Shown: positions 15,579 to 23,423 of the stretch, one piece after another
How the letters are laid out: each line of letters opens with the position of its first letter
Numbering within the stretch: the stretch's first letter is position 1
Program-made: the position numbers and the translations under genes
DNA from: Acidimicrobiaceae bacterium
GTDB lineage: Bacteria > Actinomycetota > Acidimicrobiia > Acidimicrobiales > Aldehydirespiratoraceae
Direction of reading: 5' to 3'
Length of the DNA: 36,464 bases
NCBI GenBank assembly: GCA_016845585.1
Contig: JAERSO010000118.1
Location: 1-36,464, forward strand
Notes under the pieces: model-generated
What the model was told of the DNA's origin: nothing
The model's database searches: none
Seen by the model: only the letters and a program-made list of their open reading frames with translations

Positions 15579-16335
15579 GACTCGATGCGCTGATGGTCTC
15601 GCCTGCGAGGTACGAGCTGTAGTCACTGGCGAGGAAAACGATGACGTTGGCGATCTCCCAGGGCTCGGCCGCCCGGCCGAACGCCTCGCGAGAGGTGAGT
15701 TCGTCCAACAACTCATCGGAGGTGACCTTGGCCAGATTGGCGTGCATGGCGATACTCGGCGACACGGCGTTGACCCGCACGCCACGAGGCGCCGCTTCGA
15801 TCGCCGAGCAGCGCGTCAGTGCCATCACCCCGGCCTTTGCCGCGGCGTAGTGGGCCTGGCCGGCCTGGGCCCGCCAGCCGAGCACCGAGGCGTTGTTGAC
15901 GATGACGCCGCTCCCGCGCTCGTACATGTGCTCGAGGGCGGCTCGAGTGCAGCGGAAGGTGCCGGTGAGCGTGACATCGAGCACGGTGGCCCACTGTTCG
16001 TCGGTCATCTCGTGGACCTCGGCGGTGCCACCGAGACCCGCGTTGTTCACGAGCACGTCGATCCCACCCAGCTCGGTGGCGGCGGCGTCGAACATGGCGC
16101 GCACACTGGCCTCGTCGGTGACATCGCTGACCACACAGGGGACGCCGAGTTCGTCGGCGGTCTCCTGCAGGCGGCGCTCATGGCGGTCCGAGATCATGAC
16201 CCTGGCGCCCTCCTCCACGCAGCGGCGCGCCGTGGCCGAGCCGATGCCGCTACCGGCCGCGGCGGTGAGCAGGACGGAGCGACCCGCCAGCAATCCGTGC
16301 GGAGCGACATAGTCGGGTGGCGGCGAAGCGGTCAT
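15568..16335 (-). CDS. ipdF: IpdF-like SDR (5-hydroxy-HIP-CoA dehydrogenase)
   Basis: A 255-residue SDR. The cofactor loop is the unusual TAAAGSGIG (24-32) with Ala in place of the first Gly. NNAGLGG is at 97-103, and Ser150, Tyr163 and Lys167 form the active site. The runs NNASVLGWRAQ, HYAAAKAGVMALTRCSAIEAA and FLASDYSSYL match Rv3559c/IpdF, which interconverts the 5-keto and 5-hydroxy forms of the HIP-CoA intermediate. In mycobacteria this gene sits directly beside fadE30, and here too its ATG overlaps the fadE30 stop by four bases (ATGA). Pairing and sequence together make this assignment strong. Confidence 0.9.
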   Translation of the reverse strand: MTASPPPDYVAPHGLLAGRSVLLTAAAGSGIGSATARRCVEEGARVMISDRHERRLQETADELGVPCVVSDVTDEASVRAMFDAAATELGGIDVLVNNAGLGGTAEVHEMTDEQWATVLDVTLTGTFRCTRAALEHMYERGSGVIVNNASVLGWRAQAGQAHYAAAKAGVMALTRCSAIEAAPRGVRVNAVSPSIAMHANLAKVTSDELLDELTSREAFGRAAEPWEIANVIVFLASDYSSYLAGETISASSQRA

Positions 16336-17507
16336 CTCGGCTCCCTTGGTAGACCGAGAATCCGTTCCCCGATCACGTTTCGCTGGATCTCGTTCGAGCC
16401 ACCGTAAATGGTGTCGGAACGGGTGAACAGAAAGAGCTTCTGCTCGAGGGTGAGTTCGTAGTCGACTGGCCCAGCATCCGTTGCGTCGCCGGCAACCCCT
16501 GCAATTCCCTGCAGATCGACGGCCATCTCGCCCAGGTCACGGTGCCAGGTTCCCCAGGCCAGCTTCGAGAGACTGGCCTCCGCACCCGGCACCCCGTCGG
16601 CCGACATCGACCGCTGCGCGTTGAGCGCGAGGAGCCGCAGCCCGATGGTGGCGTCGGCCAGCCGGTGCCGGTTCATCGGGTCGTCGAGGGCGCCGGTCGC
16701 TCGGGCGTCGTCGATCACGCCCGCAAGCTCTCGCTCGAAGCCGACCTGTTGCGCGAGCGTGGATATGCCCCGCTCGAACCCGAGCAGGCCCATGGCGACC
16801 CGCCAGCCTTCGCCGTCGTCGCCCACGATCAGAGCTGCCTCAGTTCGTGCATCGTCGAAGAAGACCTCGTTGAATTCGCCACCGCCCGTCGGCTGGACGA
16901 TCGGCCGCACTTCCACCCCCGGCTGGTCCATCGGCACCAGGAGGAACGAGAGGCCCTTGTGCCGTTCAGAACCGGCTTGCGTGCGGGCGATGACGAAGGC
17001 CCAGTGCGACACGTGCGCCAGCGACGTCCACACCTTCTGCCCGTTCAGCACCCACTCGTCCCCGTCCAGCTCGGCTCTGGTCGCCACGTTGGCGAGATCG
17101 CTGCCTGCGTTTGGTTCGCTGTAGCCCTGGCACCACCGCTCGGTGCCGTCCAGGATCCCAGGAAGGAATCGTTGACACTGCTCGGGCGTGCCGTACGCCA
17201 TGAGGGTGGGAGCCAGCAGGTTCTCGCCCATGTGGTTGACGCGTGCGGGCGCGCCGGCCCAGGCGTACTCCTCAGCCCAGATCACCTGTTGACGCACGCT
17301 GGCACCACGGCCCCCGTGTTCGTTCGGCCAGCCGAGTCCGATCCACCCGGCGAGCCCGAGCTCTCGCTCCCACTGCACGCGGAGATCGAACCCGACGTCC
17401 TCGTCACCGGGTCCGCCGCGACCACGAAGTGCCTCGTACTCGCTGGTCAGGTGCGCTTCCAGCCATTGACGGGCTTCGTCGCGGAAGGCATCGTCGACGT
17501 CGGTCAT
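16332..17507 (-). CDS. fadE30: FadE30-type acyl-CoA dehydrogenase (HIP-CoA side chain)
   Basis: A 391-residue FAD enzyme. WCQGYSEPNAGSDLA (125-139) and VWTS (159-162) form the flavin/substrate loops, FERG (244-247) supplies the probable catalytic Glu245, and TIYGGSNEIQRN (366-377) is the C-terminal FAD motif. Long stretches (WPNEHGGRG, LNGQKVWTSLAH, EFNEVFFDDART, LGEMAVDLQG) follow mycobacterial FadE30 (about 385 residues), which dehydrogenates the propionyl-CoA side chain of the HIP derivative. The ATG at 17507 was chosen by homology, and a TATGGT element lies seven bases upstream as a leaderless -10. Upstream in-frame codons to 17642 overlap the promoter of the next gene and are rejected. 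It heads the fadE30-ipdF unit. Confidence 0.92.
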   Translation of the reverse strand: MTDVDDAFRDEARQWLEAHLTSEYEALRGRGGPGDEDVGFDLRVQWERELGLAGWIGLGWPNEHGGRGASVRQQVIWAEEYAWAGAPARVNHMGENLLAPTLMAYGTPEQCQRFLPGILDGTERWCQGYSEPNAGSDLANVATRAELDGDEWVLNGQKVWTSLAHVSHWAFVIARTQAGSERHKGLSFLLVPMDQPGVEVRPIVQPTGGGEFNEVFFDDARTEAALIVGDDGEGWRVAMGLLGFERGISTLAQQVGFERELAGVIDDARATGALDDPMNRHRLADATIGLRLLALNAQRSMSADGVPGAEASLSKLAWGTWHRDLGEMAVDLQGIAGVAGDATDAGPVDYELTLEQKLFLFTRSDTIYGGSNEIQRNVIGERILGLPREPR

Positions 17508-17514
17508 GGCCAAC

Positions 17515-17520
17515 ACCATA
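17515..17520 (-). promoter_or_regulatory. Leaderless-type -10 (TATGGT) for fadE30
   Basis: TATGGT on the minus strand ends seven bases before the fadE30 ATG. It is the cleanest of the leaderless-type elements in the window. Confidence 0.55.
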
Positions 17521-17547
17521 AGGCGTTCACCGGCTGCAGATCGCCCG

Positions 17548-17576
17548 TTGAGACTATTTCCATAATCAGTTAAGAT
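17548..17576 (+). promoter_or_regulatory. Sigma70-type promoter for the repeat surface protein
   Basis: TTGAGA (17548-17553) and TAAGAT (17571-17576) are separated by exactly 17 bp in a locally AT-rich stretch. Transcription would start near 17583, giving a leader of about 30 bases that contains the strong ribosome site GAAGGGGAG (17601-17609) before the ATG at 17614. Confidence 0.65.
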
Positions 17577-17613
17577 AATCACCGGCCGCCAGGGCCATCT
17601 GAAGGGGAGACCA

Positions 17614-18795
17614 ATGAAGAAGTTTTTGACCGGGGCGCTCATCGTGTTTGGTGCGCTGTTCTACTTTGCGGGCGTGGCGTCCGCTGACACCATGACCGTG
17701 TCGCCAGACACCGTCGCCGATGAGGGCGAGCAGGAGATCCAAGTCGACCTGAGCGGCTTCAGCGCCGACATCGCGCTGTTCGTGCTTCCGTGTGCGTATC
17801 CCGAGGGCGGCAACATGGCCAACTTCGACAGCAGCACGTGCGACCAGACCAACCTCACACCAATTGCGATGGACGGCAGCGGGGCCGGCACCTTGATGGT
17901 CACGCTCGACATCGCTGCGCCCGGCATCGCCATCATCGCCGGCGACGCCAGCCAAACCGAGAGTGCGGTCGCCCTCGTCTCGGTCGTGACGCCCCCGAGC
18001 ATGAGTCTCGACATCCAGGGCCTCACCCGTCCCGGCCCGCGTGACATCGAGGTGAGCCTCAGCGGATTCACCCCTGAGACCGCCTTGTTCGTTCTCCCAT
18101 GCGCATTCCCCGCAGGCGGCGACATGGCAGCGTTCGACAACACCACGTGCGACCAGGCCAACCTGAGCCCGATCGCCATGGACGCCGACGGGGCCGGAAC
18201 GCTCACCGTCAACTACGACGTGTCGCCCGAAGGCATCGTGATCATCGCCGGCGACGCCGCCCAGACCGAGAGTGCACTGGCCCTGCTGCCGATCGTGCCG
18301 AGCGCGATGACCGTCACACCCGGCGCCATCGGCGAGGCCGGCACCACCGACTTCGAGGTGAGCCTGAGCGGATTCAGCCCCGGTATTGCGCTCTTCGTCC
18401 TTCCGTGTGACTACCCGGCTGGCGGCGACCTCGCCGCCTTCGACAACACGACGTGCGACCAGGCCAACCTGACCCCGATCGCCCTTGACGACAACGGCGA
18501 AGGCACGCTGACCGTCACCCTCGACCATCCGGCCGAAGGTATTGCGATCATCGCCGGTGACGCGGCGCAGAGTCAGTCGGCCCTGGGCTTCGTCGGCTTC
18601 GACGAGGCGCTCGCTCCCACGACCACGACCGAGGCACCGGCGACGACGACCGAGGCACCCGCCGCGGAAGACACCAGCGACGACTCGGACGACGATGGCG
18701 GCAGCGGTGGCACGATCGTCATCATCGTCATCGTGATCGCAGCTCTCGCCGCAGCCGGCGCCGTGATCATGCGCCGCAAGAACAGCGCCGCCTAG
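17614..18795 (+). CDS. Membrane-anchored surface protein with three neocarzinostatin-like repeats
   Basis: A 393-residue secreted protein of unknown function. Residues 1-24 are a signal peptide ending VASA. Three repeats follow (about 26-125, 129-227, 231-328). Each has an LSGF strand, LFVLPC, a GG..A.FD..TCDQ.NL.PIA block and a closing G(I/V).IIAGDA.Q segment. Each carries one Cys pair spaced by 16 (60/76, 163/179, 265/281), which resembles the first disulfide of neocarzinostatin-family beta-sandwiches. A Thr/Glu/Ala/Pro stalk (335-350) and a Ser/Asp/Gly linker lead to one transmembrane helix (about 367-386) and a short basic tail. It is probably displayed outside the membrane, where it could bind a hydrophobic ligand or another protein; there is no catalytic motif. 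It has its own promoter and a strong terminator, so it is transcribed alone. Confidence 0.8.
   Translation: MKKFLTGALIVFGALFYFAGVASADTMTVSPDTVADEGEQEIQVDLSGFSADIALFVLPCAYPEGGNMANFDSSTCDQTNLTPIAMDGSGAGTLMVTLDIAAPGIAIIAGDASQTESAVALVSVVTPPSMSLDIQGLTRPGPRDIEVSLSGFTPETALFVLPCAFPAGGDMAAFDNTTCDQANLSPIAMDADGAGTLTVNYDVSPEGIVIIAGDAAQTESALALLPIVPSAMTVTPGAIGEAGTTDFEVSLSGFSPGIALFVLPCDYPAGGDLAAFDNTTCDQANLTPIALDDNGEGTLTVTLDHPAEGIAIIAGDAAQSQSALGFVGFDEALAPTTTTEAPATTTEAPAAEDTSDDSDDDGGSGGTIVIIVIVIAALAAAGAVIMRRKNSAA
17689..18597 (+). repeat. Three tandem coding repeats of about 300 bp
   Basis: Units at about 17689-17988, 17998-18294 and 18304-18597 encode the three homologous domains of the surface protein. Units 2 and 3 are the most alike (shared GGD, AAFDNTTCDQANL and IIAGDAAQ), suggesting a later duplication of one of them. 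Confidence 0.8.
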
Positions 18796-18810
18796 GGCGA
18801 CACCGATCGT

Positions 18811-18856
18811 TGACGACGACCACCATGGGGGACCTCCGCCGTGGTGGTCGTCGTCG
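18811..18856. terminator. Strong bidirectional hairpin terminator
   Basis: GACGACGACCACCA (18812-18825) pairs perfectly with 18842-18855. Flanking G-C and T-G pairs extend the stem to about 18 bp around a short loop. It lies between the convergent surface-protein and sulfatase genes. There is no T tract, as is common for terminators in GC-rich actinobacteria. Confidence 0.75.
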
Positions 18857-18888
18857 CGTACAACGATGGGGACGGGCGAGGTGACGTC

Positions 18889-21210
18889 CTAGTCGTAGCG
18901 TCGGAACATCTCGCGTAGGACCTCGACGAACCCTTCGGGGTCCTCGGGCGACGGTTCGCCGGGTTCCCAGCGCACCTCGCGCAACTCGCCGGAGTACGCG
19001 AACGGGCCCCGGCGCTCGTACCGGCTCCAGTTCACCGGAGAGCGCCGATCGATCCCGACGTCGATCCCCTGGAACGGCGCCATGGCCATGAGCTGCGCCA
19101 CATCGGACTCGTGGCCGGCGAGCACCCCGTCGATACTGGCAGACAGGTCGGCGCGGCCATCCGCCAGCGCCTCCAGCTCGAACACGATCTCTCGATCACC
19201 TGTCGACACCGCTCCGCAGTCGACCTCTGTCGTCATCCCGTAGTTGTTGTAGTCGAGCCACAGGGTGCCGCTCTCGATGCGCATCGAGTAGCCACCGCCC
19301 TGATCACCATGGGCGAACAACACCCCTTCGTCGCCGTGCGCGTACCGCAGCGAAGCTCGCACGGAAAAGGATCGGAACTGGATGAGCTTCAGGCTCCGGT
19401 AACGCTCGAGCGTTGGCGTTCCGGGGCGGAGCGCGACGCCCTCACGCAGCACACGCTCACTCGGTGGGCGCAGGATCTCCTTGAGCATCGACCGTTCGTC
19501 GAGCGGGAACACCTGGTTCTCCCAGGCCGCTTCCTCCCAGGCGTCGATCAGGGACTGCAGCCGTTCCGGCTCATCGGCCGAACGATCCCGAGTCTCGGTC
19601 GGGTCGACGGTGAGGTCGTGGAGCGCCCAGGGCTCGTCGCTGAAGGCATCCCGGCTGTGATGGATCGTGGTCGCCGACCAGCCATCTCGGTAGTAGCCCC
19701 GATGCCCCCAGCACTCGTAGTACTGCTCGGGATGCGTCGTACCGACCGCCGAGTCGAACATCGCCGGAGCGAAGCTCGTGCCGACCCGCGCCGGCCCGAG
19801 GCGCCCCTGCCGGTGATGCGGCACGTCCACACCAGCGAGGTCCGCGAGGGTCGCCATCACGTCGGTCACATGTTGGTACTGGGTGCGTATCGCGCCCGTG
19901 TCGAGACCACCCGCCGGCCAGGAAGCAATGAAGGGCACCTGGTGCCCGCCCTGTTGGGTGTTCACCTTGTACATCCGAAACGGCGTGTTGGATGCCATCG
20001 CCCAACCGGTTGGGTAGTGCGGCATCGTCTGTGGGCCACCAACGAGATCGAGCCGGGCGAAGTCGTCGGCGTTGAACTCCTCGGCTCGGTTCCTCGCTGC
20101 GCCGAGCAGGGTCCGGAAGTAGGCGGCTGTCCCCTTGCGCTGACCTTCCCGCGATGCGCCATTGTCGGAGAGGAAGACCACGATCGTGTTGTCCCACTCC
20201 CCCATCGCCTCGAGTTCCGTCCGCAGCCGCCCCACGTTCTGATCGAGATTGTCGACCATCGCCGCGTAGGCTTCTTGCAGCCGAGACGCCATGGCGCGCT
20301 CGTCGCCGCCGAGGTCGCCCCACGAATCGACCTCGTGACCGTGCTCCATGTTGGGCGCCGGGAGTTCGACTCCATCGTCATGGAGACCCATGGCCCGCTG
20401 GCGATCGAAACGCCGCTGACGGATGACGTCCCAACCCTCGTCGTAGAGGCCGCGGTGCCGCGCCATGTCGGACGGCTTGGCGTGGAGCGGCGCGTGGACC
20501 GCACAGTGCGAGAGATACATGAAGAACGGTTTGTGGGGATGCGACGACCGCAGGCGTGTGACCATGTCGATCGCCTGATCGGTCAGGTCATCGCTCAAGT
20601 AGTAGCCGTCGGGATAGTCGTCGACCTCGAGCACGTGATTGTCCACATAGAGCCGGTGGGGCTGATGCAGATTCGTGAAGCCGTCGAGGATGCCGTAGTA
20701 CCGATCGAAGCCGACCTGGAGCGGCCACGAGTGTTTCGATCCCGCGTCCGACAGATCGACGTCTTTGCACAGATGCCACTTCCCGACGGCGAAGGTCGCC
20801 CAGCCGGAGTCGCGAAACGCCTCGGCGATGGTGACGGCGTCGGGCCGGAGCTCCATCGCATAGCCCGGGTAGCCGGGATCGGCATGGGCCACATGGCCGA
20901 CCCCGGCCATGTGCGCGTTCAGGCCGGTGAGCAGCGATGCCCGCGTCGGTGAACACATCGGATTGACATGGAAGTTGGTGAACCTGACCCCATCAGCGGC
21001 CAGTCGATCGATGTTCGGTGTGGGGATCTCCGAGCCGAAACACCCGACATCGGCAAAGCCCAGGTCGTCGATCAACACGACCACGACGTTGGGGGCGCCG
21101 TCTGGGGCCTCGGGTCGGGTTGGCCATGCCGGGGTCGACGTCGAGAAGATCCGTCCGATCTCGCCGTCGAAGCCATCGTAGGGCTGGGGTCGATCAGCCG
21201 TCTCGGTCAC
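18889..21210 (-). CDS. Large type I sulfatase (AtsA/AtsD-like)
   Basis: A 773-residue formylglycine-dependent sulfatase. Asp48/Asp49 in LIDDLGF are metal ligands, Cys86 in MCSPTR is the CxPxR residue converted to formylglycine, GKWHL follows, and SDNG supplies further metal ligands. The C-terminal 180 residues form an additional beta-rich region, as in the roughly 790-residue mycobacterial AtsA/AtsD proteins. It cleaves a sulfate ester; there is no signal peptide, so action is probably cytoplasmic. The GTG at 21210 is chosen because it overlaps the preceding gene's stop by four bases (GTGA) and homology starts there. Coupling to a BaiE-like dehydratase suggests sulfated steroids or bile salts as substrates, by inference. 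Confidence 0.88.
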   Translation of the reverse strand: MTETADRPQPYDGFDGEIGRIFSTSTPAWPTRPEAPDGAPNVVVVLIDDLGFADVGCFGSEIPTPNIDRLAADGVRFTNFHVNPMCSPTRASLLTGLNAHMAGVGHVAHADPGYPGYAMELRPDAVTIAEAFRDSGWATFAVGKWHLCKDVDLSDAGSKHSWPLQVGFDRYYGILDGFTNLHQPHRLYVDNHVLEVDDYPDGYYLSDDLTDQAIDMVTRLRSSHPHKPFFMYLSHCAVHAPLHAKPSDMARHRGLYDEGWDVIRQRRFDRQRAMGLHDDGVELPAPNMEHGHEVDSWGDLGGDERAMASRLQEAYAAMVDNLDQNVGRLRTELEAMGEWDNTIVVFLSDNGASREGQRKGTAAYFRTLLGAARNRAEEFNADDFARLDLVGGPQTMPHYPTGWAMASNTPFRMYKVNTQQGGHQVPFIASWPAGGLDTGAIRTQYQHVTDVMATLADLAGVDVPHHRQGRLGPARVGTSFAPAMFDSAVGTTHPEQYYECWGHRGYYRDGWSATTIHHSRDAFSDEPWALHDLTVDPTETRDRSADEPERLQSLIDAWEEAAWENQVFPLDERSMLKEILRPPSERVLREGVALRPGTPTLERYRSLKLIQFRSFSVRASLRYAHGDEGVLFAHGDQGGGYSMRIESGTLWLDYNNYGMTTEVDCGAVSTGDREIVFELEALADGRADLSASIDGVLAGHESDVAQLMAMAPFQGIDVGIDRRSPVNWSRYERRGPFAYSGELREVRWEPGEPSPEDPEGFVEVLREMFRRYD

Positions 21211-21704
21211 TCCACGCCGGAGGGGAGCTCGCTGCGGCCGTCGGTGCCCCACCAACTGGCGGTGAGCGACCGGTTGTCGGCCCGGGGTTGAATCTCCTCA
21301 TAGACGCGCCGGTAGCCGGTGTGGGAGATGAGCCACTCGCCATCGACCTTGCGGAACTCGTCGAAGTAGTAGGCGGCGCCGCCGATGTCGATGTTGTAGC
21401 CGAGGTCGACGATGCGGTCCTCGAGCGCCCAGGTGCCGGTGGCCGTGTCGGGACCGGTCAGTTCGATCTCGGGATGATGCACCTTGTGGCTGGTGTGCAT
21501 GTCGGTGCGGCTCATCGTCTGGCGCAGGAATCCGACGATCGCGTCGCGGCCGCTGAAGCTGTACGCCCCACCCCCGTAGGAGGCGGTGGCATCGTCCGTG
21601 AACGTGCGGGCGACCTCGTCGAACTGCTTGAGATCGACGTGACGCAGATACCGGTACTTCAGCTGCTCGATTGCGCGGATCTCGAGAAGGTCTTCGATGG
21701 TCAT
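21207..21704 (-). CDS. SnoaL/NTF2-like dehydratase resembling BaiE/Hsh2 bile-acid 7alpha-dehydratase
   Basis: A 165-residue NTF2-like protein whose length and sequence resemble the bile acid 7alpha-dehydratase BaiE (166 residues). Shared blocks, from memory of BaiE, include the helix I.AI..LK..Y.R..D, PEI.L....TATG.W.LEDR, GGA.Y and TGY.R.YEE. Residues matching the BaiE active site are all present: Tyr19 (Tyr30 in BaiE), Asp24 (Asp35), His73 (His83) and Asp96 (Asp106). Such an enzyme would remove the 7alpha-hydroxyl from a 3-oxo-4-ene bile acid. Related NTF2-fold lyases share Tyr/Asp/His, so substrate is unproven. The ATG is preceded at seven bases by TAGATT. It is the first gene of a pair with the sulfatase. 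Confidence 0.7.
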   Translation of the reverse strand: MTIEDLLEIRAIEQLKYRYLRHVDLKQFDEVARTFTDDATASYGGGAYSFSGRDAIVGFLRQTMSRTDMHTSHKVHHPEIELTGPDTATGTWALEDRIVDLGYNIDIGGAAYYFDEFRKVDGEWLISHTGYRRVYEEIQPRADNRSLTASWWGTDGRSELPSGVE

Positions 21705-21711
21705 ACGTGCA

Positions 21712-21717
21712 AATCTA
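21712..21717 (-). promoter_or_regulatory. Leaderless-type -10 (TAGATT) for the BaiE-like gene
   Basis: TAGATT on the minus strand ends seven bases before the ATG at 21704. An inverted repeat CGCCT/AGGCG (21733-21748) lies just upstream, between the divergent genes, and could be a regulator site. Confidence 0.5.
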
Positions 21718-21771
21718 GTGCTCGATCCGATTCGCCTCCAAGCAGGCGACCAAACCCGGGAGGACACCCCG

Positions 21772-22536
21772 ATGGCACAGGGAACAGGACGCCGTTTCGA
21801 GGGACGCGGTGTCGTCATCAGCGGTGCCGCGTCAGGTATCGGATTGGCGACCGTCATACGTCTGGCGGAGGAAGGCGCAGCGCTCGCGTGTGTCGATCGA
21901 GACGGCGACGGCGCCACCGCCGCGGCTGAGATCGCCACCGATCTCGGCTCAGATGCCTTCGCTCTGGCGTGTGATGTCGCCGACGAATCGCAGGTCGTTT
22001 CGACCATCGCCCTGGCCGTCGAGCAGCTCGGCAAACTCGATTCGATCGTGAACATGGCCGGGATCCTCGGCGCCTCGCACACCGACGAGATGCCCCTCGA
22101 TGACTGGAATCGAATCCTCACCGTCAACCTGACCGGCACATTCCTCATGTGCCGCGAGGCCATCCCCCACCTCCTCGAAACCGGCGGCAACATCGTGAAC
22201 GCGGCCTCGACCTCGGCGCTGGCCGGCCACCCATGGTTCGCCGCCTACGGCGCGTCGAAGGCCGGTGTCCTCATGATGACGAGGACCATCGCGGTCGAAT
22301 ACGGCAAACGCGGCATGCGAGCCAATACGGTGGCCCCGGGAGGCGTCGGCACGCCCATGACCGACAGCGCGAGGCTGCCCGATGACATCGACTGGGATCT
22401 GCTGAGCCGCATCACCCCGCTCGACCAGTTCCGCGGACCCGAAACCGTGGCCTCGGCGATCGCCTTCCTCGCCTCAGAAGACGCCGCACACGTGAACGGC
22501 GAGTCCATCCGCTGCGACGGCGCAACGTTGGCCTAG
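21772..22536 (+). CDS. SDR oxidoreductase (possible hydroxysteroid dehydrogenase)
   Basis: A 254-residue classical SDR. The cofactor motif is SGAASGIG (17-24), with Ser in place of the usual Thr. Asp42 after the second strand favours NAD. VNMAG replaces NNAG, and Ser146, Tyr159 and Lys163 are intact. The ATG has GGGAGGA seven bases upstream, so unlike its divergent neighbour it has a conventional leader. It converges with the next gene so tightly that the two TAG stop codons share the sequence CTAG. It may oxidise a ring hydroxyl of the steroid handled by the adjacent dehydratase and sulfatase; that is inference from position. Confidence 0.8.
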   Translation: MAQGTGRRFEGRGVVISGAASGIGLATVIRLAEEGAALACVDRDGDGATAAAEIATDLGSDAFALACDVADESQVVSTIALAVEQLGKLDSIVNMAGILGASHTDEMPLDDWNRILTVNLTGTFLMCREAIPHLLETGGNIVNAASTSALAGHPWFAAYGASKAGVLMMTRTIAVEYGKRGMRANTVAPGGVGTPMTDSARLPDDIDWDLLSRITPLDQFRGPETVASAIAFLASEDAAHVNGESIRCDGATLA

Positions 22537-23423
22537 AGGCGGTCGAGGACCTCGTCGCGGAAGCGGCGGAGCGCATCGATCCTCACGGTGAGGTCATGAC
22601 GGTCGCCGCCGTAGAAGTACCAGGGAAGGACCTGGATGTCGGTGACGCCTTCGATCTCCGACAGGCGCCGATACGTGTCGAGGTTCCAGGCCTCCACACA
22701 GAAAACGCTGATGTCGAAGCGCTGGTCGGCGCGTGGTGAATCCGCCCGCATCTCGAGCAGCCGGGCCGACATCTCCTCGATCTGTTCGAAGGTCGCCTGG
22801 GTCGAGATCCAACCGTCGCAGCGGTCGGTGGCCCGACGCATCGCTGCGTCGGCGTAGCCCGAACCCCAGATCGGCATCTTCTCGTCGGGGGCCGGCGACA
22901 TCATCACCGGATCGAAGTCGTAGTGCTCCCCGTGGTGCTCGACATAGTGCGGACCCTCGCCGTTGCACACCGCGCCGATGATGTCGATCGCCTCGTTCAC
23001 CCGCTGACCCCGCGTCGCCTTCTCGGTGGCGGTGAACGTGAATTCCTCCGGGATCCACGCCAGGCCGACCCCCAGGGCGAAGCGGTTGCGGGTGAGCACC
23101 GCGAGAGAGCTCACTTCCTTGGCGACAAGCAGCGGGTGACGCAGCGGCAGCTTGTAGACGTTGGTGAAGAACTGAAGGCGCTCGGTGACGGTTGCCATCG
23201 CCGCGATCGCGAGGAACGGTTCGACGAACGGCGTGTCACCCGCCCAGAACCGGCCACCGTCTTCGCTGTAGGGGTACTTGGCGCTGACCGTCTCGGGGAA
23301 GAACACCGAGTCCGGAAGCGTGATCGCGTCATAGCCGAGTTCCTCGGCGGCCTGAGCGAGCGGGACCAACTGCTCCGGCGGCGTCATGGCGATCGGGAGC
23401 GAGAATCTGGGCTTGGCCGTCAT
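22533..23423 (-). CDS. LLM-class F420-type oxidoreductase at the end of the importer operon
   Basis: A 296-residue luciferase-like TIM-barrel protein with an N-terminal RFSLPIAM strand, AEELGYDAITLPDS, TNVYKLPLRHPLLVAKE, RFALGVGLAWIPEEF and PIWGSGYADAAMRRA. It is related to but clearly different from the enzyme at 6086. It probably uses F420 or FMN; the substrate is unknown. Its ATG overlaps the stop of the LivHMG fusion by four bases (ATGA), so it is translationally coupled to the transporter. That suggests it acts first on whatever is imported. Confidence 0.8.
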   Translation of the reverse strand: MTAKPRFSLPIAMTPPEQLVPLAQAAEELGYDAITLPDSVFFPETVSAKYPYSEDGGRFWAGDTPFVEPFLAIAAMATVTERLQFFTNVYKLPLRHPLLVAKEVSSLAVLTRNRFALGVGLAWIPEEFTFTATEKATRGQRVNEAIDIIGAVCNGEGPHYVEHHGEHYDFDPVMMSPAPDEKMPIWGSGYADAAMRRATDRCDGWISTQATFEQIEEMSARLLEMRADSPRADQRFDISVFCVEAWNLDTYRRLSEIEGVTDIQVLPWYFYGGDRHDLTVRIDALRRFRDEVLDRL

